64,000 nucleotides of DNA from Fragilaria crotonensis (GCA_022925895.1 JAKSYS010000260.1:1-64000); one strand, 5' to 3'. Positions 23,378-36,800 are shown, numbered from the stretch's first letter. A program made the numbers and translations. The notes: generated by a model from the sequence alone, not told the origin.

Positions 23378-24730
23378 ATGACACTGGAAGGAGTTCTTCG
23401 AGCCGCTGCGTGCTCGCTTTTGCTGCTGACTGCCACTGACTCAGTTCCTAATCCTATAATTCGCGATTCAAGATTAATAAATGGGGTGACAACGCTGCGG
23501 CCCCATCGATTGTCGTCCGCATGGCTCAGCGTCCGAGGTGGCGCATCATCGTCGACTACGGAACACTCCGAGCCGACGACTCTCCCTCGAGGAGGAAGCG
23601 CCGCAGTTAAGAAAACAACCGTCACCATGCAAAACCAGCCGGTGCAAGAGGACGATAACTTTGTTGAACCAATTTGCCAATCAGATGATGACGGTTCACG
23701 ATTCTCGCTCTTTCCCATTGAGCATGACGATTTGTGGAGCATGTACAAGCAACACGTGGCGTCGTTTTGGACTGCGGATGAAATCGATCTGTCTTCTGAT
23801 CTGGTCGACTGGCAAGAAAAATTAAACGACAGTGAGCGTCATTTCATATCCATGGTACTGGCTTTCTTTGCTGGGGCTGATGGTATTGTTGTGGAGAATT
23901 TGGCAGAACGATTCTGCCGAGAAGTTACGGTCCCAGAAGCAAGATGCTTCTATGGATTCCAAATGGCCATGGAGAGTATCCATCAAGAAACGTACTGTTT
24001 ATTGATTGATACTTATATCACGGATCCGAAAGACCGTGATGTATTGTTCAAGGCTCACACGCGAGTACCCTCTGTAGAAAGGAAGGCACGATGGGCCCAA
24101 CAATACATTGGCTCTACAGCTTCTTTTGCCGAACGTCTCGTCGCTTTTGCCGCCGTGGAGGGCATTTTTTTCTCTGGTGCCTTTTGCGCAATTTTCTGGC
24201 TTAAGAAGCGTGGTCTCATGCCTGGCCTCACCTTTTCGAACGAACTCATTAGTCGCGATGAAGGTCTCCACTGCTCGTTCGCGTGTCAACTTTATTCAAA
24301 ACTGGAGCGAAAACCATCAGAGGCGGAAATTCAAAGGATTATTGGGGAAGCAGTAGATGTGGAAAAGGGTTTCATATGTGATGCGCTGCCCGTGAGTCTC
24401 ATCGGCATGAATGCATCGCTCATGTCTGAGTATATTGAATTTGTTGCAGATAGACTCTTGCAGGACCTGGGTTACCGACCTTTGTATGGGAGCAAGAACC
24501 CATTTGATTGTAAGTACAGACAGTATTTTCGTGCGATCCGTTGCGATTACTCCACGACCTCACAACCTTGCGTTTCTATCCTTCGTCAATGAATAGGGAT
24601 GGACATGATCAGCCTGGAGGGCAAAACAAATTTCTTTGAGAAACGAGTGGCAGAATACCAAAAATCTGGGGTGATGGCATCTTTAAACAATCACGGAAGC
24701 CAACCTCTCAACTTTGACGCTGATTTCTAA
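23378..24730 (+). CDS. RNR2: Ribonucleoside-diphosphate reductase small subunit (class Ia R2)
   Basis: Exons 23378-24509 and 24597-24730 (87-bp intron, GTAAGT donor, AATAG acceptor) encode 421 residues from the first ATG. The core carries the di-iron and radical residues: Asp in the SSDLVDW block, E-x2-H-x3-Y in [10 protein letters not shown], Glu in [10 protein letters not shown], and E-x2-H in RDEGLHC. The C-terminal FDADF tail that docks on the large subunit is complete, and [20 protein letters not shown] is rebuilt exactly by splicing. Reaction: supplies the tyrosyl radical for NDP to dNDP reduction. Unusual is a roughly 83-residue N-terminal extension with a hydrophobic stretch ([11 protein letters not shown]) that looks like a signal or transit sequence. 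A second ATG at 23627 in ACCATG context would give a 338-residue protein, the usual plant length. Either or both starts may be used. Confidence 0.95.
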
Positions 24731-24976
24731 CGCGGTTATCGAAATTCAGTTGGATGTTATTAATAGTACTAGGCTAGCTAGATTGAAGCTAAACAATGGC
24801 ATGATCAACTATCTTGCACTTCGTTACCGATAGGCGCACAGCAAACGCGTGGGGCTTACGTTTGACGTAACGCTGCTTAAGACCCCGAGAGTCAAAAAGA
24901 ATCGCGTAGTGGTACGTCGTATAATCGAGGGAAAGATGGAGCATAAGTAGAAAGTCACTCATTTTTATGTTGAAGC
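24731..24976. other. Short spacer between RNR2 and tRNA-Glu
   Basis: About 250 bp without a gene; it holds the 3' end of RNR2. Nothing else is seen. Confidence 0.5.
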
Positions 24977-24981
24977 AAAAA
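24977..24981 (-). terminator. Pol III T5 terminator of tRNA-Glu copy 1
   Basis: Five consecutive Ts on the minus strand begin one base after the tRNA 3' end, as expected for RNA polymerase III termination. Confidence 0.8.
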
Positions 24982-24982
24982 C

Positions 24983-25055
24983 TTCCGATACCGGGACTCG
25001 AACCCGGGTATCCTGCGTGAAAGGCAAGTATGCTAACCACCTACATCATATCGGA
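24983..25055 (-). tRNA. tRNA-Glu(TTC): tRNA-Glu (TTC), copy 1
   Basis: The complement folds into a full 73-nt cloverleaf: acceptor stem TCCGATA/TATCGGA, anticodon stem CTTGC/GCAGG with loop CTTTCAC giving anticodon TTC, and T-arm with GGTTCGAGTCC (B box). The A box lies in TGATGTAGGTGG. No intron. A Pol III terminator of five Ts follows directly (24977-24981 on the complement). It is identical base for base to the copy at 46407. Confidence 0.96.
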
Positions 25056-27384
25056 TTCCTATTGCAGGGTTACTTAATTTCATTATATAAATTCTCGTGA
25101 CATCCGTTGGACTCCAAACTTAGCCAAGCACTTTGGAGCAGTGAAAGGCTTTGGTGGTAAATATAGAAGATTGCTCGATGATGTTATTATTGAGTTAATC
25201 TTTTCATTACCAGGGGGATTTTGGCCTTTGCCGGGGGGTTGCTAATCATGGACATGTTTCATACTATGTGAAACTAGCTAGAGTAGAGGGTGGGGGTGGC
25301 ATGGTCCGGAAGTGAGATCTGAAGGCCTGAAAGTTGGTTTTGTTCCACTCCCAGTCAGTCCATTGATGCTTCTCCTGCACATACGACTAGAGGTGACATC
25401 CGTTGATGTGAAATTTGATGCACTCATCAAATGGAACTGTAAGCCGGGTTCCATTGATTGAGATTGCTTTGCTTGTGTGGTGAAGGTCGAGATGGTATCA
25501 CCATGTGGAGATGAAACAAGGAGTCTTGTCAACACCGGCCGCTCAAGTTAATTGACTGCCACTCATGTCTGCACCCCGCATCCTTGGTGTCCATCTTTCA
25601 AAACCACTTGGAGATTTCTCACAACAAGCAAGATATCCAGGTCTAATGCCATGCAAGAAATGCAGAAGGCTGTGTTGGCTGCCAAAATTATGTCGACCAA
25701 AGTCACTGACGAAGCGGACATTCGGATCATCTTACTGCCTCTGATCCATCTAGTACTTCAGGCCTTTAATGGGATTCTCCTTGTTGCTCTGGCACCAGTC
25801 AGTTGATGAAGAATCCCTCCAGCAATCCATTCCATCTAAGATGGTTTTGATATTGCTTTCCAGCAAAACATCTGCCAATTGACACCAAAAAGACCATTTG
25901 ATATGGTCCAACACATTTTGGTACACAAGGCGGCCCCCAATGACCTAATTTATAATCCCAATCCAATACAGGCAAGATCCAACTATCAACCTAATAGCTA
26001 CAATCCTCTGGCATACCTTTTCCAATTCTCGGCGAGTGCACAAATCTTGCAATGGCTTATAACAAATATCTCTTACTTACTAAATCCCACCTGGCGGGTG
26101 ACATCATAAGGGTTCCAATACCTCTTCAGGCATAACCACGCAATCACCCATTTGGATCAATATAAGATGAAGTTTCATGGAGAGGATGACCAAAGTCATC
26201 ATAATGCAAACTGATCACCTCCTCAGGAAACAAATTGACGTCATGCTCATTTCTCTCTACCTGCAACAACAAATGCGCACCCTAGCAGACCTCAATGATA
26301 TTCCACTACTAAATCCCATTGCCCTCGATGTGGTTGTCAGCCAACAGATTGGAACCCCAATGCAATGGTCAGTCACCTCTGAATGCGCCAATTGGAAGAA
26401 CCCAATAATGCTCAATGATATTGGAAAAATCAACCTACTAGACTACTAGCTACATTCACTAAAAGCTGCTATCACATCCACCCAGAACAAATTAAAGTCC
26501 CTTTACAAATCAATTTGACCAAAGTCATGGTGCCTGCCTTGGCACAAAACAAAGACTGCTCCTTAAAACCGCCGCCGGACAAGAAAGCATTCCGTTGATA
26601 AAGTTTGGGCAGCATTTTGATCTCATCAATGCCTTTAGCAATCACTTCAAAAGGGAGGCCTCAGTTGTAAGGAAGGCACTGTCAGATGGATGCCTGCAAT
26701 GTCAATCATATATGCCTTGTTTCTGCATGCTCAGGTCCAGTTTTAGATGGCTGGTCCGATGATGCCGCATCATCCATACAGAGAAAAAGCGGCTGTGTGT
26801 GACCACTACTACTGCTGGCTGCTCACCATAACACTGTGAATCCAGACCTTCTAAGGCATACACCCCAATGCTGATCCAGCTGGGGAGTGGTGGGGTGAAA
26901 TGCACACGACAGATGACAGAGTTTGATCAATAAGTAAATCAGTTAGTAACAACACAAGAGCAAAATAGTATGAAGGCAAGGCACATTTAGTTTCAAGGAA
27001 AAGAAGTCTGGGATCATATTTACCAGCAGCATTTCCCTCTTCACCTGTACAATCAACACATTCCAACCAGCAATGATGCAGATGATGGTGAATGGCAAGG
27101 CAATGGCAAGGCAAAGATAAGTTTTGAGTGTTGGAGTACAAAAAGATACTTGATTACTAGTGTCTAAAGGCCCGGACCACTTGCCTTAATTGACCCCGTC
27201 ACTTGCCTTGATTAACCCCGTCAATATTTTCCGAGATTATGTAGAGATATTACATCCTTGCACTCAAAAATGGTGTTGACCATGACGGTCAATATGAACA
27301 TGTTGACTCAAATGAAAGCACATAGAACTAATTATATTAGGCTTAGAACTCATCAAGGTGTGAATGGTTGCAAGCCAGGTGGTT
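25056..27384. other. Unassigned repeat-like sequence, left part of the tRNA-bounded island
   Basis: About 2.3 kb without a recognisable host gene. Open stretches at 25552-25806, 25879-26109 and 26177-26449 on the plus strand have coding-like composition but no family I can name; they may be pieces of one decayed mobile-element gene. A 21-nt unit starting TTGCCTTAATTGACC is repeated at 27181-27201 and 27203-27223; the second copy contains TTAACCCCGTC, which would suit a piggyBac end at a TTAA site, but the opposite end was not found. Confidence 0.4.
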
Positions 27385-29495
27385 CTAAAAGCACCATTTC
27401 CCATTTTTGGTAGCACAAAGATAGATGATTTTTTCATCATGATCACAATCCGAGCATTGCCATGCCGTCTTCTTCTGACACTCCTTGCACCTCCCTTGAT
27501 ACCTAAATGTGGTTTTCTCACCTTTACTATTGTTAAGGCGCTTCACAGGAGTTAAATGAGTGAGCACCCGCCCCGCGGCGCTCCGCTTTCAAGTGCCCTC
27601 ATACAGGCATCTTGAAACAACATTGAATTTGGTGAGGATCGGGGTTGAGCTGATGGACGGCCTCTACTACCATACATGTTGTCAATCAATTCCTCAGCCA
27701 GCACTAAATAGAACTCTTTTTGATTCAGTTGGACTCTTGGAGTGTTACTCATTGCAGAAAACACCAACTACGTATCAACAACAATCATCAAAAAATTCGA
27801 CAAGTTCACACGCGTTGACCAATCTTTTGTTTCAATCTTCTTCTCCATACAAAGGTCATCTTGACGGAGTCTATTGTGCATGTCAATTGCCCCACAGGTA
27901 GTGTAATAAATTTCTGCAATTTTTGGTTGTGCAATTGTAAACATCACTTGCTCTGGAGGTGCATTCGGGGTCGCATCAACTTGCCTCCATCGGTAACGTT
28001 CTCGGTACGGAGATCCAGCTTCGAAAGACCCAGCAGTGGAAATAAAGTACCAACGCTCCCAATCCATCCACACCATTGCCCCCAATTCCGGACTGTTTTC
28101 TGTTGAATTGCACCAAAGAGCAAGAAAGTCTCCACGGTTTTGGAACTCCACACTTGTCAGGAAGGTTTTGGGGTAGCCACGTGTTGCAGTTTTAACAACT
28201 CCAATGAATCGCAGGCCATTGCGACACAATTCCTTAGCAGCACCAACAAGAGCAAAGTAGGAATCAGCACAAACAATACGATTCGTTCCAAACCAAGACA
28301 ATACAACATGTTTAAGCACATTGGTACCGTGAAGCAGACTTTCTTCGTTGTCCCCAAGCACCTCATCCTCCGAACCCGGCAGGTTAACACCTTTGACAAG
28401 TTTGAGTCGCAGCATGACTTCACTTCTGCCGCACGCTGCGTTTTGGATCTCGCAGCCATTTTCAGCAGGCTTTCGGTCAATAGCAACATATTGAGGGAGG
28501 CCATGGTTGATCCAATGGCCTCCCTGCCCATACCAGCAACTCATACTCTCATCAACACAGATGAGCTCGGACGGATTGAAATAGTTGGCTCGATGCTCGT
28601 TAAAGTTTTTAACGAAGTCATCCACCAGCTTCCACCTATACTCCTCGGACGACTCACCTTCACCAGGAGCATCAGGCTGATTACTCCACCTCATGGAGCT
28701 GAAGAGGTCTATGAACCTGTGTTTTGACGTACCAGTCAACCCAAACTGATGATCTTGTCGTGAACTCAATTTTTGTCATGAGAATGAGGATGCCAAAGAA
28801 TTGAGGAGCTCGCTTGCGGTTGTCTCTTTCAGTGAAGCTCTATTAAGCTCAACATTTGTCCGGTGGACCCCCATATCTGACAACTGCTTTGGCGGAAACA
28901 AAAGCAAAAAATTCGAGCGGCAAAATATCTTGTATTAAACTGTATTTCCTCCAGGAACCAAAACATCACCGATAGAATTGCGGATGCTCCACATTCGAGC
29001 AGCAGCAGGAACATTACCATTCAGTGGTAGGTCGTTTGTTGATACCCTGACCCATTCCATGCCATGAACACTGGCAACAATCTGAGATGATGCAGCAATA
29101 TTGTCATGCTTGGTGCCTGCTTGCTCCTTTATATCCTCTTGAGGGAATTCTTCCGCACCAACAGCAAAACCAGCCGGCGCAACTATTTCACTTACATTGT
29201 TCTCATCAACGTTCAAAGGTGTTGGGTTGGGATCATTCGCTTCAGGGGCTGCAGAAGTTGGATTTGTTGCTGCAACTGAAACGGAGTTTTGATTCACGCT
29301 TTCAGTCCCGAGTCCATTACGTTCGTTGGGAACGCTTGTAACGTGTCCGGCCTTCACTGACCTTGAATTCAATACAGTTGTCTTTGTTGTATTGCCACCA
29401 AGGTAATAGTTTGCCGTGATCAAAGTCACGGCATGCTTCTTGCCGGATGATGGGGTCGTATCAATGCAACAGACCACTCCGTTGAGGAACTTCAT
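27385..29495 (-). mobile_element. Broken piggyBac-type DNA transposon
   Basis: Minus-strand pieces in order: 29495-28935 (N-terminal, start ATG, ending MWSIRNSIGDVLVPGG), 28769-27768 (catalytic domain), 27767-27552, and 27567-27385 (Cys-rich end). The core shows the piggyBac transposase hallmarks: LICVDESMSCWYG, RIVCADSYFALVGAAKEL and MVWMDWERWYF for the catalytic Asp residues, then IDMHNRLRQDDL. The last piece RCKECQKKTAWQCSDC is the C-terminal Cys-rich zinc-binding domain. The frame is broken by a stop between VVDT and LVFSAM (27768-27770), by a frameshift near 27567 and by a gap between 28769 and 28935. Terminal repeats were not identified. Inactive in trans as it stands. Confidence 0.82.
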
Positions 29496-32400
29496 CTAAG
29501 GGTGCTTATCCGAACACAAGGCGTAGTAATGAAAAAAATTAGCTCAGGCTTAAGGTAATTATTTTCAAGTATCCCTGAGATAAACAACTCAGCTATCTTC
29601 TCCACCTACGAGCCTTTTTCTCATATTTCCGTAAGGTGGACTGCCGTACATTTGATGTACAGCAATCTTATTTCTGTAACGGGAAATTCCAGGATTGCAG
29701 TGGTCGGACTTCAATATTACCTTGCTCACTAGAGGTTTTTATCCTAATCATTTTAGTAAATATTGCTGGTCTATTTCTTATTCCCAACCTTTTCTCTTCT
29801 TAATTTCCGCACTACCTGTTCGTGTTTACTAAATTTCCAAAATGGAAGTATGTCTTAACACGGGTGCCCTTTACATGCATTCTTCACATTAATTACAACG
29901 AATGCAGGCTCCTACTAATTTTATTTGGCAAAGTACATCATACAATGATCGCATTTCCCAAAAATGTATTGTTCGTACTGGGAACTCACAATTTGTCATT
30001 TTTGGTCCATGTCATAGTATTCATCTTGTGTGCACGTTGATTCTTGTCTCCAATGATGCTATTCATACTTTTGTGTGCATTTTGATTTGTTCCCAGCAGT
30101 TCAGCAGTTACTTACAACTTGTACATTCAGCATTTGCGGTCTGCAATATCATCTCCTGCCTGCAAGAGCAGGGTTTTTTCCATTAGTTCAGGGGTGGTAA
30201 GTGCCGTGTATTGAAAAAAAATTGCCGACAGTGCTATCTCAGTACTTACCGCTTGTGGTTTTTTCACTTTGCTGTACTCGCTCCAATATGTGTAATTAGT
30301 CAATTGTTCAAGAAGAAGGTTACGTCTTGACGCAGCAAAGCAGGTGATGACTGACGATAACTGGATGATGTGCATGGCAAACAAAAAACAACGAAACAAA
30401 TTGATAAAACAAACACAAGAAAAATTGCAATTGAGGATGTCGCAAAAGGATGGACGCACCTGTGAATTTGGGCAACATATGCACTTTCTTCTGCTCAGGT
30501 TTGTTTAATTTGCGAAGCTGTTACAGGAGAAGGACAGGGATCAGTTTAATCAACAAATGTACAAACAAAAATAACAGTGGCAATAATATATCAGACGAAT
30601 CCATTCATCATCACTGTGACAAATACAATGTTCATTGCTTGCTACATACTACTGTAGCACACATCACCAACTTCTGACAGTGATCTTGTTTGATCCTCCT
30701 TGCAAACAGGGTGATTGCAGTCAAATGCGATGGAAATCAAAGTGGTAACCAAAAGCCGACTTTGTTGTTGTTGTCAGAATATCATCATTTGCTGAACATT
30801 TGTGAAAATATTTGTAATACTACTAGCCCGCCCTTCTTGATTTTTGAATGTATGATTTGAAAGCCTGCCCTACTTGATTTTTTGAATGTAATGATAATTA
30901 AAAGCAGTCACGTATACAATTTTCTGGAAATACGATAGGGGCTCCTTATTAACTCCCAACAAAATTGATGGCAAGTTTGACCGTTGAAAAAACAAGGTTA
31001 TTTTTGAAGTATGCATTGGTCTGCATATTGTATAAATGTATGTTTTGTAGAATTTTGAAATTTGAATGCTTTCCCACAAACAAATTAGAAAACAGGAGCG
31101 TACAAGTACACTTTCACGTATACATGGACTACAGGCAAATTCTCTACCAGGGGGAAATCATTATGCACACAATTTGAATTGCGTACTACACTTCTAGTAC
31201 TTCATCTACGTATCAGTAATAACTGAAATAGGTATCACCTTGAATACATTTTATTCCATTTACTAGTCAAAGATGATATCGCATGAGATGACTTTTGTGA
31301 CTTGATTCAGATTCCAACGAAACATCCACAGCTCTTGCCCACCACATTGTCATAGTCGGCCGACCATTGTTCAAAGACAAGACTGCTTCGAACATTCAGT
31401 CCTCATCTCACACACTTCATAAATGTGTTGATGAATGGAATATCATCTCCATGAGTGCATGTGAGTAGTTCACTGGGTGCACATTTTGCAATGTTTTGAC
31501 TTCGTGTTTTTTCTGCTGAACGTAAAACGAGTTTGTAGTATTCCGAGCGTAGTGCTTCAAGGAACAGTACGAGTACCAACACACACGGTGTGTGCGAAAG
31601 TGCTGGGGTATAAAATTGCAGGTTTCCAGCAGTTTACTGTAGCACACTTCTTACCAGTGCCAGTAATGCCCTTTTCGTCATTTGTCTGAGAACGTACTGC
31701 TGTACACCAGTACAAAAACTAGAATACTTACTGCATGGTGGTGTTGTTGTCGATGTTGTGAACTATCTTCTTACAATATTCTATTGTTTACTTCTACTCA
31801 GGTGAAGGAATAACCATCCTTTCATGAGGGATAATGGGGTTTTTGGTTTGAAAGCCACCAGGGTCCTTGTCGCTTTCTGAAGTGTTTTCACCTGGTCACC
31901 TGCGAGAGGTTGCGCAGTAATAGCGTTTTCCGAACCAGTCGTGCCTTACCAGTGAATCACCAAGATCGTATTGTCTCTACAGAGTTCATAGGCAGCGAAA
32001 CTAGATTCATCTGAATCTACACACAGATAAAAAATGTGTGCTGGTATTTCATAAACCACCATCTTTGCATGCAAAGGCTGGAACACTGGAATAAAAAATG
32101 TAGTGAGTGCGTCAGCACCAGCCACATCACACACATATGATACACTAGTCCTTAATTCCAAGGCAAGAATTCTCAACCACCAGACTTGAGTGACTTTTTG
32201 TCCGTCAGGATTAAATTATGGTACTGTTCTGGAAAAGATCACCAAGCCTTCAGCCAATTGCAATCTACTCAGGAGCTTTCCTCCTCTCGGTGTAAGTCCT
32301 TCCATCCTGAAGCAAGGTAATTGCCGCAAAGGTTGGGAAGCACAAGCCAAGTCTTGACATGCCTCAGTTCACAGATGTTGTGCATTCATTGCCTCCGCGA

Positions 32401-33035
32401 TACCGTTCACTTCACAAGGTCTTTGTGCATCCTGGATGTGGGTTTGCAATCCTCAACTCCAGTTGCAAGGGTCAACATTGCAATGAGGGAATATGCAATT
32501 CTTTTTGTGCTTAAATTTGAATCTCTCGTAATAGTTCTGCAACGTGAGGTTCCTGCACTGTGAACATCACGCCTTTCAGATTGAGCTTCGAGCTCTTTGC
32601 TATTCGCACTATTTGAAATGATTGCAAAGCCTACGGCAAAAAAATTATTTCAATCACGTGCTGAAAAACCAGAATTTGCAATACGACAAGGCCGCTTGGC
32701 AATAAGAGATTGCGTTCGTACAAATGTTTTGCAATTGCGATTATTGGCAGCAATGTATTACATTTGTTTGTCTAACAATGATCTTACCAGTGTATTGTCT
32801 TGGTTTGTTAAACAACACCAATGTACTAATGGTTTGCTCCGATGACAAAATACCAACCTACATAGTTGCTTTGCTGGGTCACTATGTCACAAAGCAATAA
32901 ATTTCATAGCCCCGTAGTTCGTACTGGCATCACCAATTTAATAAAAATTGTTTTTCGCGGAGTACTCCCGGTAGTAGATTACCAGCATTTGGTGCTCGGA
33001 TGTAATATGTAGTACATTACTAGTCATGACTCCGG
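29496..33035. other. AT-rich unassigned sequence between piggyBac relic and retrotransposon
   Basis: About 3.5 kb of AT-rich sequence. Short open frames (for example 29822-30040 and 30965-31177) are hydrophobic, poorly supported and probably chance. No splice-joined gene, RNA gene or clear repeat could be assigned by eye. Confidence 0.5.
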
Positions 33036-33333
33036 ACGAAATAAATTCCGAGTCTTGTCCAAATTTCTCTAAGTCCGTTTAGTCGGATGAGTCGTCTGCT
33101 TTGTGGTTTCGTCGTACCGTTGTCTCGCGCACTGTCGCGTCGATTCGTGTGTTGTCTGTGGTCATTCTCGTTTCTCTTTTGTGCTCGTGAGACTAGTAGA
33201 AATAAATAGATGGCATCGGAATCTGGTCCTAATAGTTTTGTCTCTCTCTCCTGGTTCGTCTCGCGGTGTCGGTCCCGTGATAGTTATCTAGCGGGGGTCC
33301 GTCGCGCGATTGTGAGTCGACCTGGTTTCCGCC
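33036..33333. repeat. Split direct repeat B, outer copy
   Basis: 298-bp repeat, paired with 33578-33875 and about 99.7 percent identical to it. It forms one outer end of the tyrosine-recombinase retrotransposon. Confidence 0.92.
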
Positions 33334-33421
33334 CCATGCAGAGCATGGCCAGGAGGTAACCGGCGCCAGGGGCGCCGATGAACCTAGGCATCGGGCCAGG
33401 AGAGGAGGTGTGGGTGGGTGG

Positions 33422-33579
33422 GATTAACTAGAGTAGTGTCTTTGTCGATTCGAGTTCGTTCGGATTGTGAGCAATTCGTATCTTGTGTTGTGTTGTGTCG
33501 TGGTGTTCGTCTGTCTGTGTCTCGTGTTCGTCTGTCTGATGGCGACTGCCCGTCCTTTCCCGATCTTCGGACATGCCAC
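33422..33579. repeat. Split direct repeat A, inner copy
   Basis: 158-bp repeat paired with 39780-39937, about one mismatch. It abuts the inner B copy (two-base overlap AC at 33578-33579), the junction expected of a recombined circular intermediate in this family. Confidence 0.92.
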
Positions 33580-33875
33580 GAAATAAATTCCGAGTCTTGT
33601 CCAAATTTCTCTAAGTCCGTTTAGTCGGATGAGTCGTCTGCTTCGTGGTTTCGTCGTACCGTTGTCTCGCGCACTGTCGCGTCGATTCGTGTGTTGTCTG
33701 TGGTCATTCTCGTTTCTCTTTTGTGCTCGTGAGACTAGTAGAAATAAATAGATGGCATCGGAATCTGGTCCTAATAGTTTTGTCTCTCTCTCCTGGTTCG
33801 TCTCGCGGTGTCGGTCCCGTGATAGTTATCTAGCGGGGGTCCGTCGCGCGATTGTGAGTCGACCTGGTTTCCGCC
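33578..33875. repeat. Split direct repeat B, inner copy
   Basis: 298-bp repeat paired with 33036-33333. It borders the recombinase end of the coding part and overlaps the end of that reading frame. Confidence 0.92.
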
Positions 33876-36800
33876 ATTTTCCGGTTGTCGTTCGTCCGCA
33901 GAATCTGGGGCGATCGTGTAGAAAGATTGTCGACTCGTCATGCGTGCGGCTACTCCGAGTGTCGAGTCCGGCACTTGAATTCGGAGGTATCTCATGAACG
34001 TCTGGCCGCCACCTCCCCACCATCTGAATCGTCTCACTTGGAACTCCGGCGAGGTGCATGGCCATCGCGGCGCCTGATCTGATCAGTGAGTGCCGATGCC
34101 ACTCGCCTGGAGGCCAAGCCTCTCCTCCCCTGCGAGTCGTCGCCATCCTGAGCTGCCTCAGTATGGACTTGGAAGAGATGTGTTGGGGTTCGTCTGAGTC
34201 CTGCGTCCTGACGGCGTTAATCTTCGGGTTCGTCCGTGAATGGCAATCGTAACTCCGTACCCTCGTCGTCAGGTCCGCTAGCACGCGGACGGGGCAGATG
34301 TCCGTTTGTCCCTGCCTGTCGTTTCGATGCTGAGTCACTGTCGCGCCTTTGTCCCCGTTCTTTTGTCGCCGGAAGGTGATCGACACGGTGTCGGCATTCT
34401 CCAGTTGTCCTCGGTCGGTTGTCTGCAGGTCCTGTCCCTTCTGTCGGAAACGAACGTCGTCCACTCTGATCACTGATGTCGTCCGTCGGCTTCCGACATC
34501 GGAATATTCGCACGACCTCATGGCGAAAAAGAACGCGACCACCACAAGTTGTCCAATAGCGATGTCCGTCTCGTTTCTTGCCCAGGATCGAACCTTTCGA
34601 ATCACCTCTAACGGCAGCGCCTGCTGTGGGGTAGGTCCTGGGTCCTCGTCGGCGTAACGTTTCAGTTGTAAAGCCAGAAGGGGGTCGAGTCGTCCGGCGG
34701 CGTCGTGGATTGGGCTCTCAAATTTGTTAAGCCTGAAGGCCTGAGCCACACCGTCGAGGGTGGCACGAATGGAACCGGACAAGGGTCCATTGCCAGCTTC
34801 CTGAGGTTGTCGGGAGCGAAGCCGTCCGTCCCGAAGGGCGGCGGCGAAGCAGGCGAACGTTTCTGCTTTCGCTTCTCGTCCGAGTCCTTGGAGAAAAGGC
34901 TCCCTCCCGACTCCGTCGATTCGTCCGAGGAATCTTTCGTAACAGCGCCAGCTGCTATCGCGCTTGGCACGGGTTGAGTCGGCAAGAGCTGCGTTTTGGG
35001 CAGCAGCTGCAGCCAGCCTCCAATCTGCGAAATAAGGGCTGGCCGCAAAGGGATGATCCTGAAGTTCTGTGGAACAAACGGTGAGCAGTTTTTCGTGATC
35101 AAGTCTGTCAGTGCCGCGTCGTCTAGAGCGAAATCTCGGGAGAGCATGTCCGCCACCTTGTTCTCTTTCCCGGGGAACCACTGCGTGTAGTGGTCTATCT
35201 CGTGCGTGAGGCAGAAATCAGCGAACGCTCGGGCTATCGTCAGGTGAAGCGGACAATCGTCGTTGAAGTTCGACTTAGCAAGCCATCCCGCTGCTGAGGT
35301 GCTGTCTCCTGACTGAGCAGAACGTCTTCGTCCGTCCACGCGGCCCCTTCGTGGAATTCCACGATCATCCCCACAAAGGCAGCAAGGAACTCGAGAGTGT
35401 TTAGGGTCGCTCGCCCCAGCAGGTGCTCTGGTAGCTGATATCGCCACGCCAGGCCGCTCTTGAGGCAGTAGCCTCCGATGCCTTGTGGGCATGCGTCCAC
35501 CCTCACTATGCGCGTCGGCCACCGGCAAACCAGCCTGTTGATCGAGATACCTCGCGACGCCTTCTGAAGGAAAGCCTTCCACAGAATCAGGTCGTCCAGT
35601 TGGGGTTTGGTCAGTCTCGCCTTCCCGGCCTGCTTCGAACGCTCGCAGGCCTTGTATAGCCTTCCCATAAAGTGTCTTGCGTAAGGGATGACGTAGGCGG
35701 CGTGGCTAAAACGTCCGAGGGTCGTCTCTAGGTCTCTCGTCGTCACGAAGGCATGTCTGTGCGTCAGCATCCTGTCAACGGCTTGCGTCCAGCTCATGTG
35801 CTTATCGTGAGGCAGTGCGACGACGAAGCGGCGTGTGTCCACGATCCATCCGAGGATCATCTTCCTCTCGGATGGTTTGGCCTCGGCCAGGAACTTTGGG
35901 ATCGCAAGGATATCGTCTCTGGGAAAAGTCTCCTTAACCTCGGGGTCGCAAGGCCTCCCGACCAGGTGGAGCGCCAGCGGGATCGCGGCAGCGCTCTTTT
36001 CGTCGCGGGGTTGAAGGCCCCAAAATGTCGTCCAGGTAGCAGTCGAAGCGAGGGAGGTCGTCGTAGGGTGGATAGTTCACTGCGAAGTAGTCCGCCTTGC
36101 CGAAAACACTCATTTTGTCGACCGACCCTTTGTCATTGTCCACTGCCCCTTCGGTGTCCAGGAGGTGCTGGTGCGGCGAGTGGTAGACGCTCGGATCCCA
36201 GTCGTCCCTGCGGACAAGGTCGTTTGCCAAGTCCGTGATCATCTCCGACACGTCGCTCCATTGCGATGGGTTTGGCGCTCCACCGAACGTCATCCTCAGC
36301 GCCACTAACAGCAGGTCGTCGATACTCGTGCAGGACTTCATGGCTGTGGCTGCTTTGAGATGGATTCGTCTGTAGGCGGATTTGCAGTCGACCTTCGTCA
36401 TCCAGATAGGCTCGTCTGGCCATAGTTGGCGCAGGAACGAGATGTGGTACATGAGTCTGCTGAATGCTTTTCGAAACGTGCTTCTGTCAGTTGGGATGTG
36501 TCCACGCGTTCATTTACGCTTCGTCCTGCCACTCCGCTCGGGCTGAATGACTGGTCATGTGTCAGTCGGAGTTTCTCTATTGAATTTCCTTTCTCGTCGA
36601 TCGACGTCTGCGCGACCATCCCCAGAGGCGCGACCTCGCATCCCTTGATCTCTAAGGCGGCTTCTCGCGGCAGTGGTAGCTGCCAACCCCTTGAGGCTTC
36701 GTCCTTCAGCATGGATATCAACTTTGCCTCGTGGCCTCGGGCCGATTTGTGATTGCCGCGAGCTAAGTTGGCGCGCACGTCCGCGAGGCGGTCAGAATCC

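Noticed and set aside
29822-30186. Hydrophobic small ORFs as membrane protein genes
   Set aside because: AT-rich sequence yields Phe/Ile/Leu-rich chance frames; no splice structure, homology or paralogue support.
33036-33875. Ordinary LTR pair
   Set aside because: The repeats alternate as A and B units with one A copy 6 kb away, which fits split direct repeats rather than simple LTRs.
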